Source: Nematostella vectensis
Lineage: Eukaryota; Cnidaria; Anthozoa; Actiniaria; Edwardsiidae
Assembly: GCF_932526225.1 (NCBI RefSeq)
Contig: NC_064048.1
Coordinates: 5,934,627 to 5,998,626, forward strand
Length of the DNA: 64,000 nucleotides
Direction: 5' to 3'
In this document: positions 15,601-26,057 of the stretch, in pieces
Position numbering within the stretch: position 1 is the stretch's first letter
Layout: each line of letters starts with the position of its first letter
The notes under the pieces: generated by a model
What the model was told of the DNA's origin: nothing
Seen by the model: only the letters and a program-made list of their open reading frames with translations
The model's database searches: none
Made by a program: the position numbers and the translations under genes

Positions 15601-17036
15601 CTGCATTACACATGAAGTCTAATTTGTGGAGCTATTGTTGTTTACTGCAAAGCCTCAGCTAGATTTATCTTGTATAACAAGTAATCTAATAACAGTTTAG
15701 AATATTTGCTTATACCAATCCAATAATTGTATTTGAATTTGAACAATTAAAGATATGATTTTCGCCTTTTGGAAAGATAAGTCCTAGTGTTGTTGAAAGA
15801 TAAGTCCTTGGTGTTGTTGACAACTTATTGCAAATAATGTTTGACAACAGAGGGCTGTCATGAGATGCCTGGGGATGAGGCTAAGAGTAAATATCTAATT
15901 GTCCATAGATACGTTAACTGATAACTAGAATTTTAAAAGTACAGTAGGAATGCTGCACAATTCAAGCATATCCTGTTTAAATCTGATGTACCATACTAGA
16001 GGAAAAGAGAAAATTCATACATAATAGAGATCATTACATCAAATTAGTTTACTAAATAATAATTATGATTTAAATTTCAAAAATAATTTATGATATATAC
16101 ACAGAGGGTGTGATAAAATGAAAAATGTCATGTAATTATTCAAAACACAAAAACTATTCTAAGTATTCCACTTGGAAATTTTGTTTTTCTATTTATGTTG
16201 AAATAAACTTGAATAAAATATGAAAAGAAAATCTCACAAAGAAAAATTCATTATTCCTGGGCCTGGACTCAAGTGTGATTCACTTAGAAACAAAGCAACC
16301 TTCAATCAAATAACTTTGATAAGATTTAAGAGTACCATGGATATTCAGAAAATGATTGAAATACAGGTAGACGCTCAGTACATTTTGCAAATTGCTGATC
16401 ACATTGGTGACTTAAAGAATTCTTACACATTGAGTATTTCTTATTGAGTATTTCTTACGAGAATATTCAATATCACGTTATACAAGAATGCAGTACTAAT
16501 CCAATTTGTACTTCAATGATGATCAAGTAGAATTAGTTAGAATTTTACATGTGGTAATAAGTAGGTACTATTCCCGTATAGTAACAGATATAGCACATTT
16601 GTTTATTGAAACATGTAGATGTGGGTTATGATTTGCGTATACGTTTTCGCAATACATTCAAAACTAAACAAACAAAATGGTTGTAATATATTTAAGTTAT
16701 ATATTAAAAACATAGCTCAAATCTTAATGTTATAAACCGAAATGTCTTCCACTTTTGATGAAGTAGCCGACAGAGGAATAAAAACACACAAACAAAGACG
16801 TGTTAAAAAACGGAAACCAAGACAAGCAACACATATCAGCAAGCCTTATCTTCGAGATACGTTCCAACTAGACTAGACTTGAGTGAACTTTCTAACCGGA
16901 GAATTGACTCAAAATTAGAGGGTAATTTCAGGTCAAGGAATATGACTTTGATACATAAAGATAGCTAGAGTTACGGATAAAGTATTGTGCTATAGGACAG
17001 AGCTTACATTTCTAATGGTAGCGCTCGATTTGTCAT
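46..17036 (-). CDS. FAM149-family protein (DUF3719), 12 exons, 3' end off the window
   Basis: Exons in transcript order: 17008-17036, 10252-10513, 9414-9498, 9216-9273, 8795-8941, 8165-8229, 7587-7683, 7104-7239, 4354-4408, 4222-4250, 2563-2681, 46-109. All phases join in one frame (382 codons so far), with AG/GT at each junction. The start ATG at 17036 opens a nine-codon exon ending in GTAAGC. The protein reads SVYSWGNDD, FDRQASATVQRMFDEINN, ECQEWCTKFPHLR, RLGLPPVTP and FDLIWGE in order. These match human FAM149B1 blocks that I know (SWGYGELDQNATEKVQ, ECQQWTASFPHLR, KLGYPPIAP, VFDSVW). FAM149B1 is a ciliary protein linked to ciliopathy, so a ciliary role is expected. Exons 1-8 are firm. Exons 9-12 rest on frame, splice sites and weaker similarity. 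A LINE lies between exons 8 and 9, in the opposite orientation. Confidence 0.82.
562..857. mobile_element. MITE with long imperfect terminal inverted repeats (family A, copy 1)
   Basis: The left arm reads CCTATTTCACAAAACG and then a GTCAGTGAAAATGGC-type block. It is repeated in reverse at the right end, about 150 bp away, and both arms contain GGCAGTTCTACGAC. A second copy with the same arms lies at 31785-32032. No coding capacity. It sits downstream of the last FAM149 exon-exon boundary but one, inside an intron. Confidence 0.6.
858..1105. repeat. Tandem repeat, about 30 bp AT-rich unit
   Basis: Diverged copies of a unit containing ACACCAAATAAGGACTCTGT followed by ACATTC, with small length changes. 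The same words also occur sparsely at 400-560, to the left of the MITE, so the MITE appears to have inserted into an older array. Confidence 0.6.
1369..1609. mobile_element. 241 bp MITE with near-perfect 31 bp TIRs and a 6 bp target duplication
   Basis: The left end starts TAAAGCCGCATTGTCACCAG and the right end is its reverse complement with one mismatch over about 31 bases. The element is flanked on both sides by ATCATT (1363-1368 and 1610-1615). It has no coding capacity and lies in a FAM149 intron. The superfamily is not assigned: the 6 bp duplication does not fit mariner (TA) or a classical hAT (8 bp). Confidence 0.75.
1682..2562. repeat. Minisatellite, about 54-60 bp unit
   Basis: Roughly 14 copies of a unit containing ACTACACCCTGCACCATTGT, then CTAAGAGTTGACCACCACTA, with variable ATC/ACC runs between. 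The array reaches the 5' splice site of the FAM149 exon ending at 2563, and the donor GTGAGTGGTGG is itself built from a repeat-like word. The long open frame across the array is a by-product of the repeat. Confidence 0.85.
2740..3500. repeat. Minisatellite, about 34-36 bp unit
   Basis: Repeated GTACCCAGATATATGGGGAA followed by GTGCATGTTACACAGG. The copies at 3300-3480 are well preserved; those at 2740-3000 are diverged. Open frames on both strands here (including 3172-3711) only reflect a repeat length without stops. Confidence 0.8.
3840..3933. repeat. 12 bp tandem repeat
   Basis: About eight copies of GAGAGTTGACCT. Non-coding, inside the FAM149 intron between exons 10 and 11. Confidence 0.85.
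4725..6479 (+). pseudogene. Reverse transcriptase fragment of CR1-type LINE
   Basis: The frame is open for 584 codons but begins without an ATG, right after a stop, so it is the 3' portion of a longer ORF2. RT blocks in order: KASGPDNIP, NYRPISLLSVVSKIMERC, DMSKAFDRVSH, SGVPQGSILGP and the catalytic FADD box near codon 273 (the usual YADD with F). The C-terminal part (YLALVRPHLGYA, RRVERIQRRASKYML, CTRIWNTL) is typical of the CR1/Jockey group. No internal stop is present, so the insertion looks fairly young, but without endonuclease it should not be autonomous. Confidence 0.88.
4725..6680 (+). mobile_element. 5'-truncated CR1-group non-LTR retrotransposon with poly(A) tail
   Basis: A reverse-transcriptase frame is followed by about 170 bp of 3' UTR and a run of about 30 A (around 6650-6680). 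No ORF1 or endonuclease is present. The true 5' break may lie slightly left of 4725 in another frame. It lies in the FAM149 intron between 4409 and 7103, in the opposite orientation to the gene. Target duplications were not found by eye. Confidence 0.85.
8415..8770. repeat. Tandem repeat with nested units
   Basis: Diverged copies of short blocks such as CCCTCAAAGTGCCCTGTCTA, CTCTGAAAATGCCCTATCAA and CCCTTCAAAGGGCC, in a higher-order pattern. It ends about 25 bp short of the FAM149 exon at 8795-8941, on the intron side. Confidence 0.75.
10514..17007. other. Long first intron of the FAM149 gene (6.5 kb)
   Basis: AT-rich DNA without an ORF I would defend. The frames at 13027-13293 and 16220-16447 begin with ATG but show no motif and have low-complexity AT composition. 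A 71 bp tandem duplication lies at 13845-13986. I see no RNA gene. Confidence 0.7.
13845..13986. repeat. Two tandem 71 bp units
   Basis: Units 13845-13915 and 13916-13986 differ by only a few bases. Both start ACTTAATTAA and contain GCGGATCCTGAAAGACATAT. Confidence 0.9.
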
Positions 17037-20000
17037 CCCAAACCCGTCTTTCCGATAAGTTCCATGCGACGAGCAGAAACGACCGCCATGACAACAAACA
17101 ACAACGATGTCCCCCTATGGTCGCCACTTTCTACTCCCCCATAGCGCTATAGTGCTGTTTCTGCGAACAAACGATGCAGCTGTGGCTTCCTAGCCCGACA
17201 TACAAGCCAAATGATTGTTTTCAATTGAGATTTCGAGGTGCTATTTTCCGATATTGTTCTGGTATTATTCACAGAGTTTCACCAACAACACAAGACCCGG
17301 CCATCTTCCCAGAATACCTCTGGAGCTCAGATATGTAAATGACTTTGAGGCGCGAAGGCAAATGCGCACATTTTATCAGACATATCAAGGAGCACAAAAT
17401 AAAATAATAAGTGCATGAATTTGAAATTTTAGTCACTCGTACTCGAGTCAAATAAAAAATCCCTTATCTTGTTGACTTCGCGTGTTTTTACTTCAAGTAA
17501 CTCGTGCCCTTGATATCTCGAACTCTAGTTGTGTAGGGAAAAAGTAGTATAACTAGAAAGACTGCAGGCAAGCTGTAGAAAAACTAGATAGTTTGCGAAG
17601 GCGGGGTGTAAACAAGGTATGAATCAACACAAGGTTGAAAAGGTATGTTAAACGCCTGGTGGTTGCGCTGACGTTTCGAGTGTTAGCCGTTCGTCGGAGC
17701 AAAGAAACTGTAAAAATGGAAATCAGCTAAAGTGGGAGATGACTTTGGTGCGTACCCAGGATTGACTGACCCGGTGAAAATCTAGCTTTCGCTGGGTCTG
17801 GTCACAGAGGGGTGTACAAATTGATGCGTGTTTATCTGCCTTTAAACACCTTGCCCGATGTTTTTGACGTTTTACTCAAAATAGCCCTTATAAAAAAGTA
17901 ACTAATCGATCAGCTATACTAGCTGCTACTATACTTGTTCTTTTTCACTCCAAAAACTGCGTAGCTGCCAAAACTAGGCTCCTAATTCAACTCAAAATCT
18001 TTTTATAACATCGGGAGAGGACCGCACCTCACACGGTGCAATACGCTTAGCCTGCAAATGTACACTTTTAACCTTTTTTTCCTCGAAGTAACTTGAATCC
18101 CCAATAACTCGACTCAAATGGATCATATAATTGTTGAGGTTTGGAAAAAATAATATAAAAGCAAGTCATTGAAATATCTACTACTCTTTTTTTTTACATT
18201 AATTCAAGGCAGTTTGTGCGTTTTTAATTGAAAAAGAATGAAATCGGTTATACATAAGCGACTCTTGTTAAATTTGTCATATTGTCAACAGCATAGAGAA
18301 GCGCAAACAAGATCCTTTAGTTATGCAAACATGGAAAAGTCACTTAGTTGAATTTTCAGCAAATAAACTACATAGTTGGCACTGCTAAATACGCCAGAAT
18401 TGCGCTGAACTAGGGTGATATAATAATTAAAAGGCTTAGTGTTGTGGTAGTTGTTTTTCTTTTAAACTCGCTTGCATGCTCATAATAAACGTAAATTTAC
18501 AACTTATTTTTATGACTGGCATATATTTTTCGAACGAAATGTAATTAATCAATTCGCTTTTCAAGCCGCATGCCTGCTAGGAAAGGCGAATTTCAAAACC
18601 CTTTTTCGTGGCGTTATACGGTCTAGCTGCTATTATATTTATTCAAATTCCATCCGTTTTAGAAATTAAGTATAGTTGTTGCAAAGCCGCCTCCGTTGTC
18701 GATGGATACGTTCACTCGTCTTTAGCGATATTAGATAAAAGGCTTTCATCAGCTTCTCTTGAAAGCATAATCGCAAAATTATCGATTTTTCAGGGGAATT
18801 ATGAAAGTTTTCAACAAACTTACCCGCGAATAAAGAATGATACATCTTTTCTATTTTCAGGTTCGCGCTGTCTCCGGCGATGGGAATTCGAGTACAGCAA
18901 ATCTCCAAGAAGACACACTGTCATGTCCTGTGTCCGTGCTGGTGTACTTCTTTAGTGATTTTAGCATTGCCTTCATCCATGAGTTGTGATTTTTTAGCCG
19001 GGTTTCGCTCCAGTTTCGCTTTAAGTCAGAAACCATCGATTTGTGGCACGACAATGCATCTATTATCCCTCAAACAGCACGCGATGACCGCTATGCCTCA
19101 TGCATGGTAATCACCGACGTCGCTTCATCCCATATATCTTGGTGTCAGAGAGAATAAGACCCCTATATAAAAGTGCTTATCTCAAAGCACAAACGATGGC
19201 AAGCGAAGTATCCGGTAACTCATGTGAATTTCACATTTCACATTCAAACTTCAAAAATTTTAGACCGAACCGCCTAGATCTTCATTATTAGAGATCTTGA
19301 TATTAATTGTGAGTTCTAAGAAAACATCTGCCGTCTAATTAAGAACTCGTAATTTCCTATAGCACGGGAGGTAGCAACATAAGAGATGATATCAATATTT
19401 CATTGGCATATTTAAAACTTGTTTTTGATGTGGTTGGTCGGGCGTTACCTGCCATAAACACGAACTCAAACTTGCCAAACAGGCGCGATATAAAAATGAA
19501 TACTTATTTACTCCTGTTTTATCATAATTTTTTCATAAAAACGATGTTAAAATGATATAACACAGTATTCGCTCTTGTGTGGTTAAAAAACATGTTTATT
19601 TTATATCATCATCAGAAATTATTTCGTCTTTAAGCTCGGAGAACTTAGCACTGCTATCACAGTCAGACGTTTATATTTCTAGCTATTTCTAAAACGCTTG
19701 TCAGTTTGTGTTCCCGCTGTTTCTTTATGCAGATCGATGCGTGAAACAACCTTTCTCGTGTGGGAAAGAAATCGCAAAAGCGACACATTTCGTGTCATGT
19801 CGTGACATCGGCAACCGTGCAACGCATCACACTATTCTAGCGTGACCATGACGTTAACTTTACCACTGTCTTTATTACCTTGAATGATTTCATTTTAAAC
19901 CACACATCTAAAGTAAGGAACTTCAAATGTCTCGGCACTCACTGGTTTCCTATCTGATTTCTTTTTTGATCAGGTTAAAATTAAGCCATTTGGACCCTAC

Positions 20001-21143
20001 TAAACAGAATGCATTCATATACAGAATGTTTACAAACAGACTAAATTTAGTGTTTTTGATTCATAAAAGGGACGGATCTAGAATTGCTTGTTTTTTGTCT
20101 AATTAAACTGCAGGGGTCCAGACCTCTAAACGTGGGTTAACGAGGCCTCTTGCTGAGAAAACACAAAAGTACAATTGATGGAATACTAAAGAAACGCAAG
20201 AAGCGATGTGCAAAATTAGTGAGGGGGTTGAACAGGAAAATATAGAACAATGTAAGATCAGTGATCAGCAATAAGCAAACCGCGACCACCTATCAGAATA
20301 TGTCACTGTTTGCACTCAAACAGTGTTGTCCTTGTCCAAATGCTCTGGGGATACTGGGGCGAGCAAACCTGGATGCCTGTGGCAGTAGAAAACGTGGGTT
20401 CCTAGGGCTTACTCAAGTCACCTCGCTGACGTCCGCTAGACGCCATATTGAAAATTACCCAGAAGACCCTGGGGACGTGGTTGTGCTCAAGTAGCTGCCG
20501 CAAAAGATAAAGAAGAAAACAAGATTCTCTGCAAAGTTTGCGTGGAATTTCTTGATTTAGACGCCGTCTAACGACCAAAAAAGGAAGACAATGGTTGAAG
20601 TACACTTTGAAATATGGTATGCCACCCTCACCCGGCCATGACCGGGCGTCGGTACATCTCTTGCACAAAAAATTGATCGAGGACTACTAGTCTCCATTTC
20701 AGCAACTCGTGCGTAGTCACGCACCGCTCGGATCGCTGCGTAACTTCGGCACGCTCGGAGCGTCGCGTGACTCCGACACGAGCGGCTGCAAAAAAAGACT
20801 ATAAGACCACAATCTGGAGGTACTTTCTAAATAGTAGAGTTTTCGGACATTCATGTTTGAGTACATCTAAATCTATCATTCTTCTGATCTCAATGGTCTC
20901 TATGATAGCTACGTTCATCATTGAAAAGTGAGGGCCTGTATCTTTTACTGTGCTATTCAAAAATGAATACATCTGACCAATTCAGCCGTTGGGTTCCCTG
21001 TGGTGTAGCTCGCGCGCGCTTTTCGAACGTCTACGTACATACGTACATTATGACGTAAATCTTACCATATGTTGCGGAATCCCTTCTGTTAGAAAGTGTT
21101 TTAAATGCTATTCAATTTACAAATTCTTTGGACTATTATCACG
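17037..21143. other. Intergenic region between divergent FAM149 and stathmin-like genes
   Basis: No gene supported. It holds a hammerhead remnant (17664-17703) and several short frames without recognisable motifs (18470-19290, 20260-20670). A CpG-richer stretch (about 20700-21060, with CGCTCGG and CGCGCGCG words) could be promoter DNA for the stathmin-like gene. Confidence 0.5.
17664..17703 (-). ncRNA. Degenerate Penelope-type hammerhead ribozyme motif
   Basis: On the minus strand the order is CTCCGACGAACGGC, then TAACACTCGAAACGTCAGC. This matches the compact hammerhead found in Penelope-like retroelements: a CUGANGA core, a short stem, GAAA, then the cleavage-site stem. The core here is CCGACGA instead of CTGACGA (U4 to C), which should inactivate it. 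The rest of the element is not recognisable nearby. Confidence 0.55.
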
Positions 21144-22236
21144 ATGTGCGGTTCGTTACTTTCAAAGTGTCTTTCGACAAATAACAAGGTTGCACCTCTC
21201 GGCGTCAGTGATGTTGACGCTGAGTTACTAAAAACGGCGCGTAGTTTAATCTCGGCTCAACGTTCAAGCGCCAAGAACGGCGTTACGCCAGAGATGAGCG
21301 CGTTTGTGTCCAAGTGCAATGCGGCAGCCTATGATCTCATTATCGACGGCAAACAGACGGCAGATGGAGGACACGCCAAAGTCCCGAGAAGACTTGCTAA
21401 GATCGAAGCGGCGCCTACATTCACCATGGAAATGTTACTGGAGGAACAAGCGCAAGTGGAAAGTAACAGGTACTCTATTCCCATAATAAAGAGCGCTAAT
21501 GAAAAGTGTCGTTGCTAATCTATTTTCTTCAAATGATCTATTGTTAGGATCAGGCAGCTTGAAAAGATAAAGAAGACAGCCTCCTCAAGTACTAGATCTT
21601 CTGATGCCAATGCCAGACGGGCTGTCAGATCCAACAAGCTGCGGGAGGCGCTAGAGATGGCCGACAAGCTCGCTAAGGAGAAGAGCGCTAGAGCCTCCGA
21701 GAACAGGGATAAGCACTTGGCGGACGTCAAGAGCAAGGCCAGTCGCCTGGCGGGGAGCTCCCAGCAACAGGTTGTGGAGAGTGAGGCATGCGCTAAGGTG
21801 GAGCTGCGGCAGCGGGAAATTGATAGGAAAAGGAAGATGGTGGAGATGAACAAGGACAAGGCAGCGAAGGAGGCGCGCGAAAAGCTCAGGCTGCGATGTG
21901 AGCGCGAACAGCTTGTGAAGGTAAGCGGTAGATTGCCAGGAAACATATCGAAATGTTATGATTTGCCAACAAGAAGCATCGGCATTCATCACAGCGATTC
22001 TAAAGTATTCTGCACTCAGATCAGTTCCGCTTCCTTGACATTCATCTTTAATATCCTAACACTTGACCCTCTCGTTCCAGGACCGCGCCAATGCTCTAAA
22101 GGATGCCGACATGTACGATGGTTTGCGCATCCTCGAGGGAATGGAGACGAGTGAGGACTACTGCGTCTCAGAGGATGACGAGTGGGAGACTGGGCCCCAG
22201 ACGGACGATGGGAACGACGAAGAATTCTGGGGTTAA
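21144..22236 (+). CDS. Stathmin-like protein, 3 exons, 284 aa
   Basis: Exons 21144-21469, 21548-21920 and 22081-22236 join in frame with GT/AG introns. I chose the ATG at 21144; the frame is open a little upstream (ATG at 21105). The N-terminus is MCGSLLSKCL, with two cysteines that could be palmitoylated as in SCG10-type stathmins. AAAYDLIIDGK, then a proline-containing linker and TFTMEMLLEEQAQVESNR, resembles the stathmin start (AFELILSP...LSLEEIQKKLEAAEERR). Residues about 105-240 form a long charged helix rich in K, E, R and A, as expected for tubulin binding. The acidic tail ends in DDGNDEEFWG. Known stathmins bind and sequester tubulin; that role here is inferred. Another coiled-coil protein remains possible. 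Confidence 0.6.
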
Positions 22237-22366
22237 CCGCTGATTTGCGCGACCGTCACCCCCTCCACCTTTTGCACGCCAAAATTCCCGGGCATCCTCT
22301 GCCTATATGGAAATGAGACATTACACTAAATTTAAAGACGTAGATTTGTAATTAGCTACGTGTAAC

Positions 22367-22372
22367 AATAAA
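22367..22372 (+). terminator. Poly(A) signal of the stathmin-like gene
   Basis: AATAAA lies 131 bases after the stop codon, in line with the plus-strand transcript. Confidence 0.65.
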
Positions 22373-22724
22373 ACTTTCAGATGTCAACAATTCAAGCGTT
22401 CATTACAATAGTCACTGAAAATTATTTAGCTATGATGCGTCAATCACATTCACGAAAACCAATTGCACATTATACAGATAGAAAACAAATACCTTTTACA
22501 GATGGCTACTTCCGCTGTGCACTAACTTCGTACAAGGCTGCTAAAAGCTGGCTCTCAAACAACAGCTATATAGAGCAGGCAAAAACAGCGCAAACACAAA
22601 TGCAGCATAAGCGAGAATCGAACAAATACAAGCGCAAGGAAATCAGTCAGCTGCATTCTCTTGCGTTCAAGGGGGGGGGGGGGGTGGGGGCAGGAGATTA
22701 CTTTTACATCATATCAATCAATGG

Positions 22725-22996
22725 CTGTCGTTTTTCTAAATGGTCTAAAGGAGCGAGCGGGAGACCTATAATATTCTAAAACGTTAGGGACTAGCTCCAT
22801 TTCCAAGATGGCTGCCAGCAAAATCGTAGTAAATACGAATTCCTGCAAGTTTACGTGAAAATCATCGACTTATAAAGTTCTAGAGCGATAAAAAAAAAGG
22901 GGAAAAAAAGCGGACTCCGGACTCTGGGAGCGGACTCCCAAATATGGTATGTAATGCCTAATAAGGAAATGACCGAGCGAGCTAGAAAAACGACAG
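22725..22996 (+). mobile_element. 272 bp MITE (family B, copy 1)
   Basis: Its terminal inverted repeats are CTGTCGTTTTTCTA at the left and TAGAAAAACGACAG at the right. The interior includes AAGATGGCTGCCAGCAAAAT. A second copy in the opposite orientation lies at 26058-26326. No coding capacity. Confidence 0.75.
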
Positions 22997-23239
22997 ATTT
23001 TAAAACAAGATTGCTGGGCGGATCCAGGTGCTCCAAAAAGAGGGGGGGGGGGCTGGAGAAAGGGTTCCGAGATGGCGGCCGAGACCATTGTACTTCCGTG
23101 GATTTCCTTATATTTCTCTCTTATTTTCAAGCCGAATATCTGAAAATAGAGGGCGGAGGCGGTGCCCAGGCCACCCCGGTATCTACCCATGCTTTAGCCT
23201 TTATCTTTGTCAGAACAAACCTTTAGTCTGAAGAGTCCA

Positions 23240-24637
23240 TTATGTTATAAGCCTGAGTCCTAAGCCACAAAGAGCCAGGAAAATGGAAAGATAAGGCAAC
23301 GCCGTGCTACAGGATATCTGCGAAAACTGGCATTGAGTATTCAAAGCGTACTGGACAAAGTCATTCAACGTTGATCTGTTATTAAAAATATGCCTTGGTG
23401 ACCATTTCGTTGTGGTATTAAGCTTGCGCACGAGGCTGTTGAACTCCTGGGAGAGCTTTGCCGTTATAACCCACGGATGGATAGCGACAAAAAGGGAATA
23501 TGCCAGAAGAACGCAAATAAAATAGTTGCCCGTCCACGCTACAAAGTCATTGAATGAAGTAAGTAAGACTATGGCAAAGTAACATATGAGCCAAAAATGC
23601 GACGCTGTATTAACCGCTAGCCATTTTCTGTACGCAGAAATGGTATCAGAAATAGAACAGCATAAATCTTGGTGGATAGCAATGTAGCAATTGATGGAGT
23701 CTGCTTCTATTGTCAAAATTCGCTCATTGCATTGTTTTGCAAGTGCAACAAGGCCTTGGACTTCTGTTGAGAAGACCAGACAGCTCACGACTGTCAACCA
23801 CAGGACGAGCGATAGTAGAAGGTACCAGATGATGACCGCAGGGCGACATGGGAAGCATTCGCCGGTGGGACAACACTTTTGCAATAGCAGCGCCGTGCAG
23901 GGAAGAAATAGAAAGCCAAGTAGAATAAGATTCATTGCTCCCCAACTGGACTTTTTCACTAATTCTAACGCTGAAGGGGGCTGTAGGATTTGGCGTTTCT
24001 TATTCACAGTTAGCCGCCGTACGCAGTAAGACATCATCAAATAACAAAACACTTGAGACGTAGCGATCGCAAACCGAATAAACTGATTAAAGTCGAACTG
24101 CTTCCGAGGAACGTCCGAGTCCTCGGCGACGAGATTGCAAAAGGTGTCGTTTATGTATGGGGAGTCCAGGCGACAGCGATAGACTATCAGGGCTTCCCCA
24201 ACACAAACCGACAAGCACAGGGGAAGAGTGATAACGATAGAAGGGATAGACCACCATCCCAAGGGATGCCACAAGCCAAAAGCTATTGCTACAAACTTTA
24301 GAAGAGCCCCACTTTGAATAACACGCCACGGGAGATGACATGTAAGTTGACCTTGAAATCTGTTGTTACTCAATAGCATAATTTCCATATCCGGTAACTG
24401 TGAGTCGAGTTTACCTTCTGGATTTGGTAGAACTTCTATGGAATTTCCTTCATCCAAATTATCTCCAGAACACTTTTCTGTACTGGTGATATTCTTTTGA
24501 TAATCTTTGTCCATCCCTTCAATGGAAATTGCTAAGTTTTCTTCGCCGTGACAACTATAATGTTCCCCCGAGTCTTCATTGATACAAATCCGCGTTCCCA
24601 AGTTGGGATCAATTTTGGCTTCTTTAGGAGATTCCAT
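23240..24637 (-). CDS. Gustatory-receptor-like (GRL) multi-pass membrane protein, 465 aa
   Basis: A single-exon frame. The upstream open part starts without an ATG, so I use the ATG at 24637 (GGCATGG, good context). About 100 acidic, polar residues precede the first membrane segment. About seven hydrophobic segments follow, including LLKFVAIAFGLW, IIWYLLLSLVLWLTVV, HFWLICYFAIVLLTSF and YFICVLLAYSLFVAI. The spacing, the long cytoplasmic stretch with YRKWLAVNTASHFWL before the late segments, and a final segment ending at the C-terminus resemble animal Gr/GRL proteins. The insect TM7 signature TYhhhhhQF is absent; the end reads ALCGLGLRLIT. Insect relatives are ligand-gated cation channels, and a cnidarian GRL has been tied to development; the role here is unknown. 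Other multi-pass families are not excluded. Confidence 0.55.
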   Translation of the reverse strand: MESPKEAKIDPNLGTRICINEDSGEHYSCHGEENLAISIEGMDKDYQKNITSTEKCSGDNLDEGNSIEVLPNPEGKLDSQLPDMEIMLLSNNRFQGQLTCHLPWRVIQSGALLKFVAIAFGLWHPLGWWSIPSIVITLPLCLSVCVGEALIVYRCRLDSPYINDTFCNLVAEDSDVPRKQFDFNQFIRFAIATSQVFCYLMMSYCVRRLTVNKKRQILQPPSALELVKKSSWGAMNLILLGFLFLPCTALLLQKCCPTGECFPCRPAVIIWYLLLSLVLWLTVVSCLVFSTEVQGLVALAKQCNERILTIEADSINCYIAIHQDLCCSISDTISAYRKWLAVNTASHFWLICYFAIVLLTSFNDFVAWTGNYFICVLLAYSLFVAIHPWVITAKLSQEFNSLVRKLNTTTKWSPRHIFNNRSTLNDFVQYALNTQCQFSQISCSTALPYLSIFLALCGLGLRLIT

Positions 24638-24639
24638 GC

Positions 24640-25650
24640 CTTCGATTCTCTCTCTAAAGGATTTAAATTTTTTTAAATCTATAAACGTTGTCTTTAGAGA
24701 TAGGCTTAGCAATATTTTACAGCTCACATCGTGTGGCAGTCTGCAAGATCTTGTGAAAGCAAATGCCTCTATTGATAGTGTCTCCGATTTCACACTTGCG
24801 CATGCAGCATCGCATTACCACAGGAACCCCAGCGTTCCGGACCCTTTTAACTATCAACGGCGCTTTTGTAATTTTTTTTTATTTATAATAACTATTATTA
24901 TTATTTTTTCATTATTTTTTGGGGTGGGGGAATGTGGCACATTATCATGCCTCAAATTAGTTTCAAACAAAGTGCTTGTGCCGCGCATTCATGGGGAGTA
25001 GATCGGCAAAGCGCGCACGATCTGGGTAGTTAAACAACAAGAAAACAAAAAAAAATTATTCGGGAAAACTCTTTGCAGTAGCCCGCGTGCATGCCGTTCG
25101 AGTAAGAGTTTTTAAACCGGATTCACTCAGGCTACTTTACAGTAGTTGGATTGTTTTTCTTGTATGTGTGGAATAGGGGGATAAATTGCTTGTTTTTGGA
25201 AGTTGTTTTGAGGTGAAAATGCTAATCCAACACGATTATTTTGGTATTTTGATTCAAAGATTTCGATATATATTGTTCGCTGCCACCAAATAATTTCTTT
25301 TAATAGATTTCTTAATTAAAAGAGATACATAGTTTACACAGTGTTTCTCGTATTCTGTTCTAGTTAACTTTATTTCCATGTTTTAAGAAAACACGAGACC
25401 AATTTTGTGTACAGTAACGCCTGTATTTTACGACGTGCCTCGGAAATCGAATTATTTTTTACAAACAGGTTCTAGATTTTATAATGAGAACGCGATGAAT
25501 AAAAAGGTTCCATGGTTGTTATCGTAAGGATGAAAGGGTCTACTGTAGATATATTGATTGATATTGATATTCATAATAGTGGGCTCAGCTTCTATTCTGT
25601 CGGTAAACTCAAACAGCGTCCGTCGGAAGAATTCTATCACCCTACTTTAA
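24640..25650. other. Gene-free stretch upstream of the GRL gene
   Basis: The first part is probably promoter and 5' UTR of the GRL gene. The rest is AT-rich DNA with T and ATT runs. I see no coding feature. Confidence 0.5.
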
Positions 25651-25918
25651 CAATCCGCCCCTGAAGGACACCGCGCTACAACCAAATAGATCTATCATTT
25701 CTGATCGCCGGAACTGCTGTTACTTGTCCACTTCACGTCTATGAGGCACACAATGTCTCGATCACCGGAACTACGGCGAAGATCAATAGATTACGTCCAT
25801 ATGCAAAGCTAGAACACTTTCCTGATTTTAGATCAGTATGGAGAGGCGATTCTGCAAAAAAGGACTCGTTAGAAAGTATCATATGAGCGTAGGCGAACTA
25901 TCGCCAATGCTAGATGAG
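25651..25918. repeat. Long direct repeat, copy 1
   Basis: Matches 26540-26838 in the same orientation. Shared words include CTGAAGGACACCGCGCTACA, GATCGCCGGAACTGCTGTT and ATAGATTACGTCCATATGCA. Diverged copies with small indels; the family B MITE copy 2 sits between them. Confidence 0.85.
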
Positions 25919-26057
25919 ATACAGCAGCGGATCTAGGGGGAGGGCTTAGGGGATTTAAACCCCCTTTTTGGGCTGCCAGAAACTTATATGTAACAAAAAA
26001 TGAGTACCCCCTCCCTCCTTTGTCAAACAATATGACTTAAATCTTGTTTTATAAAAA

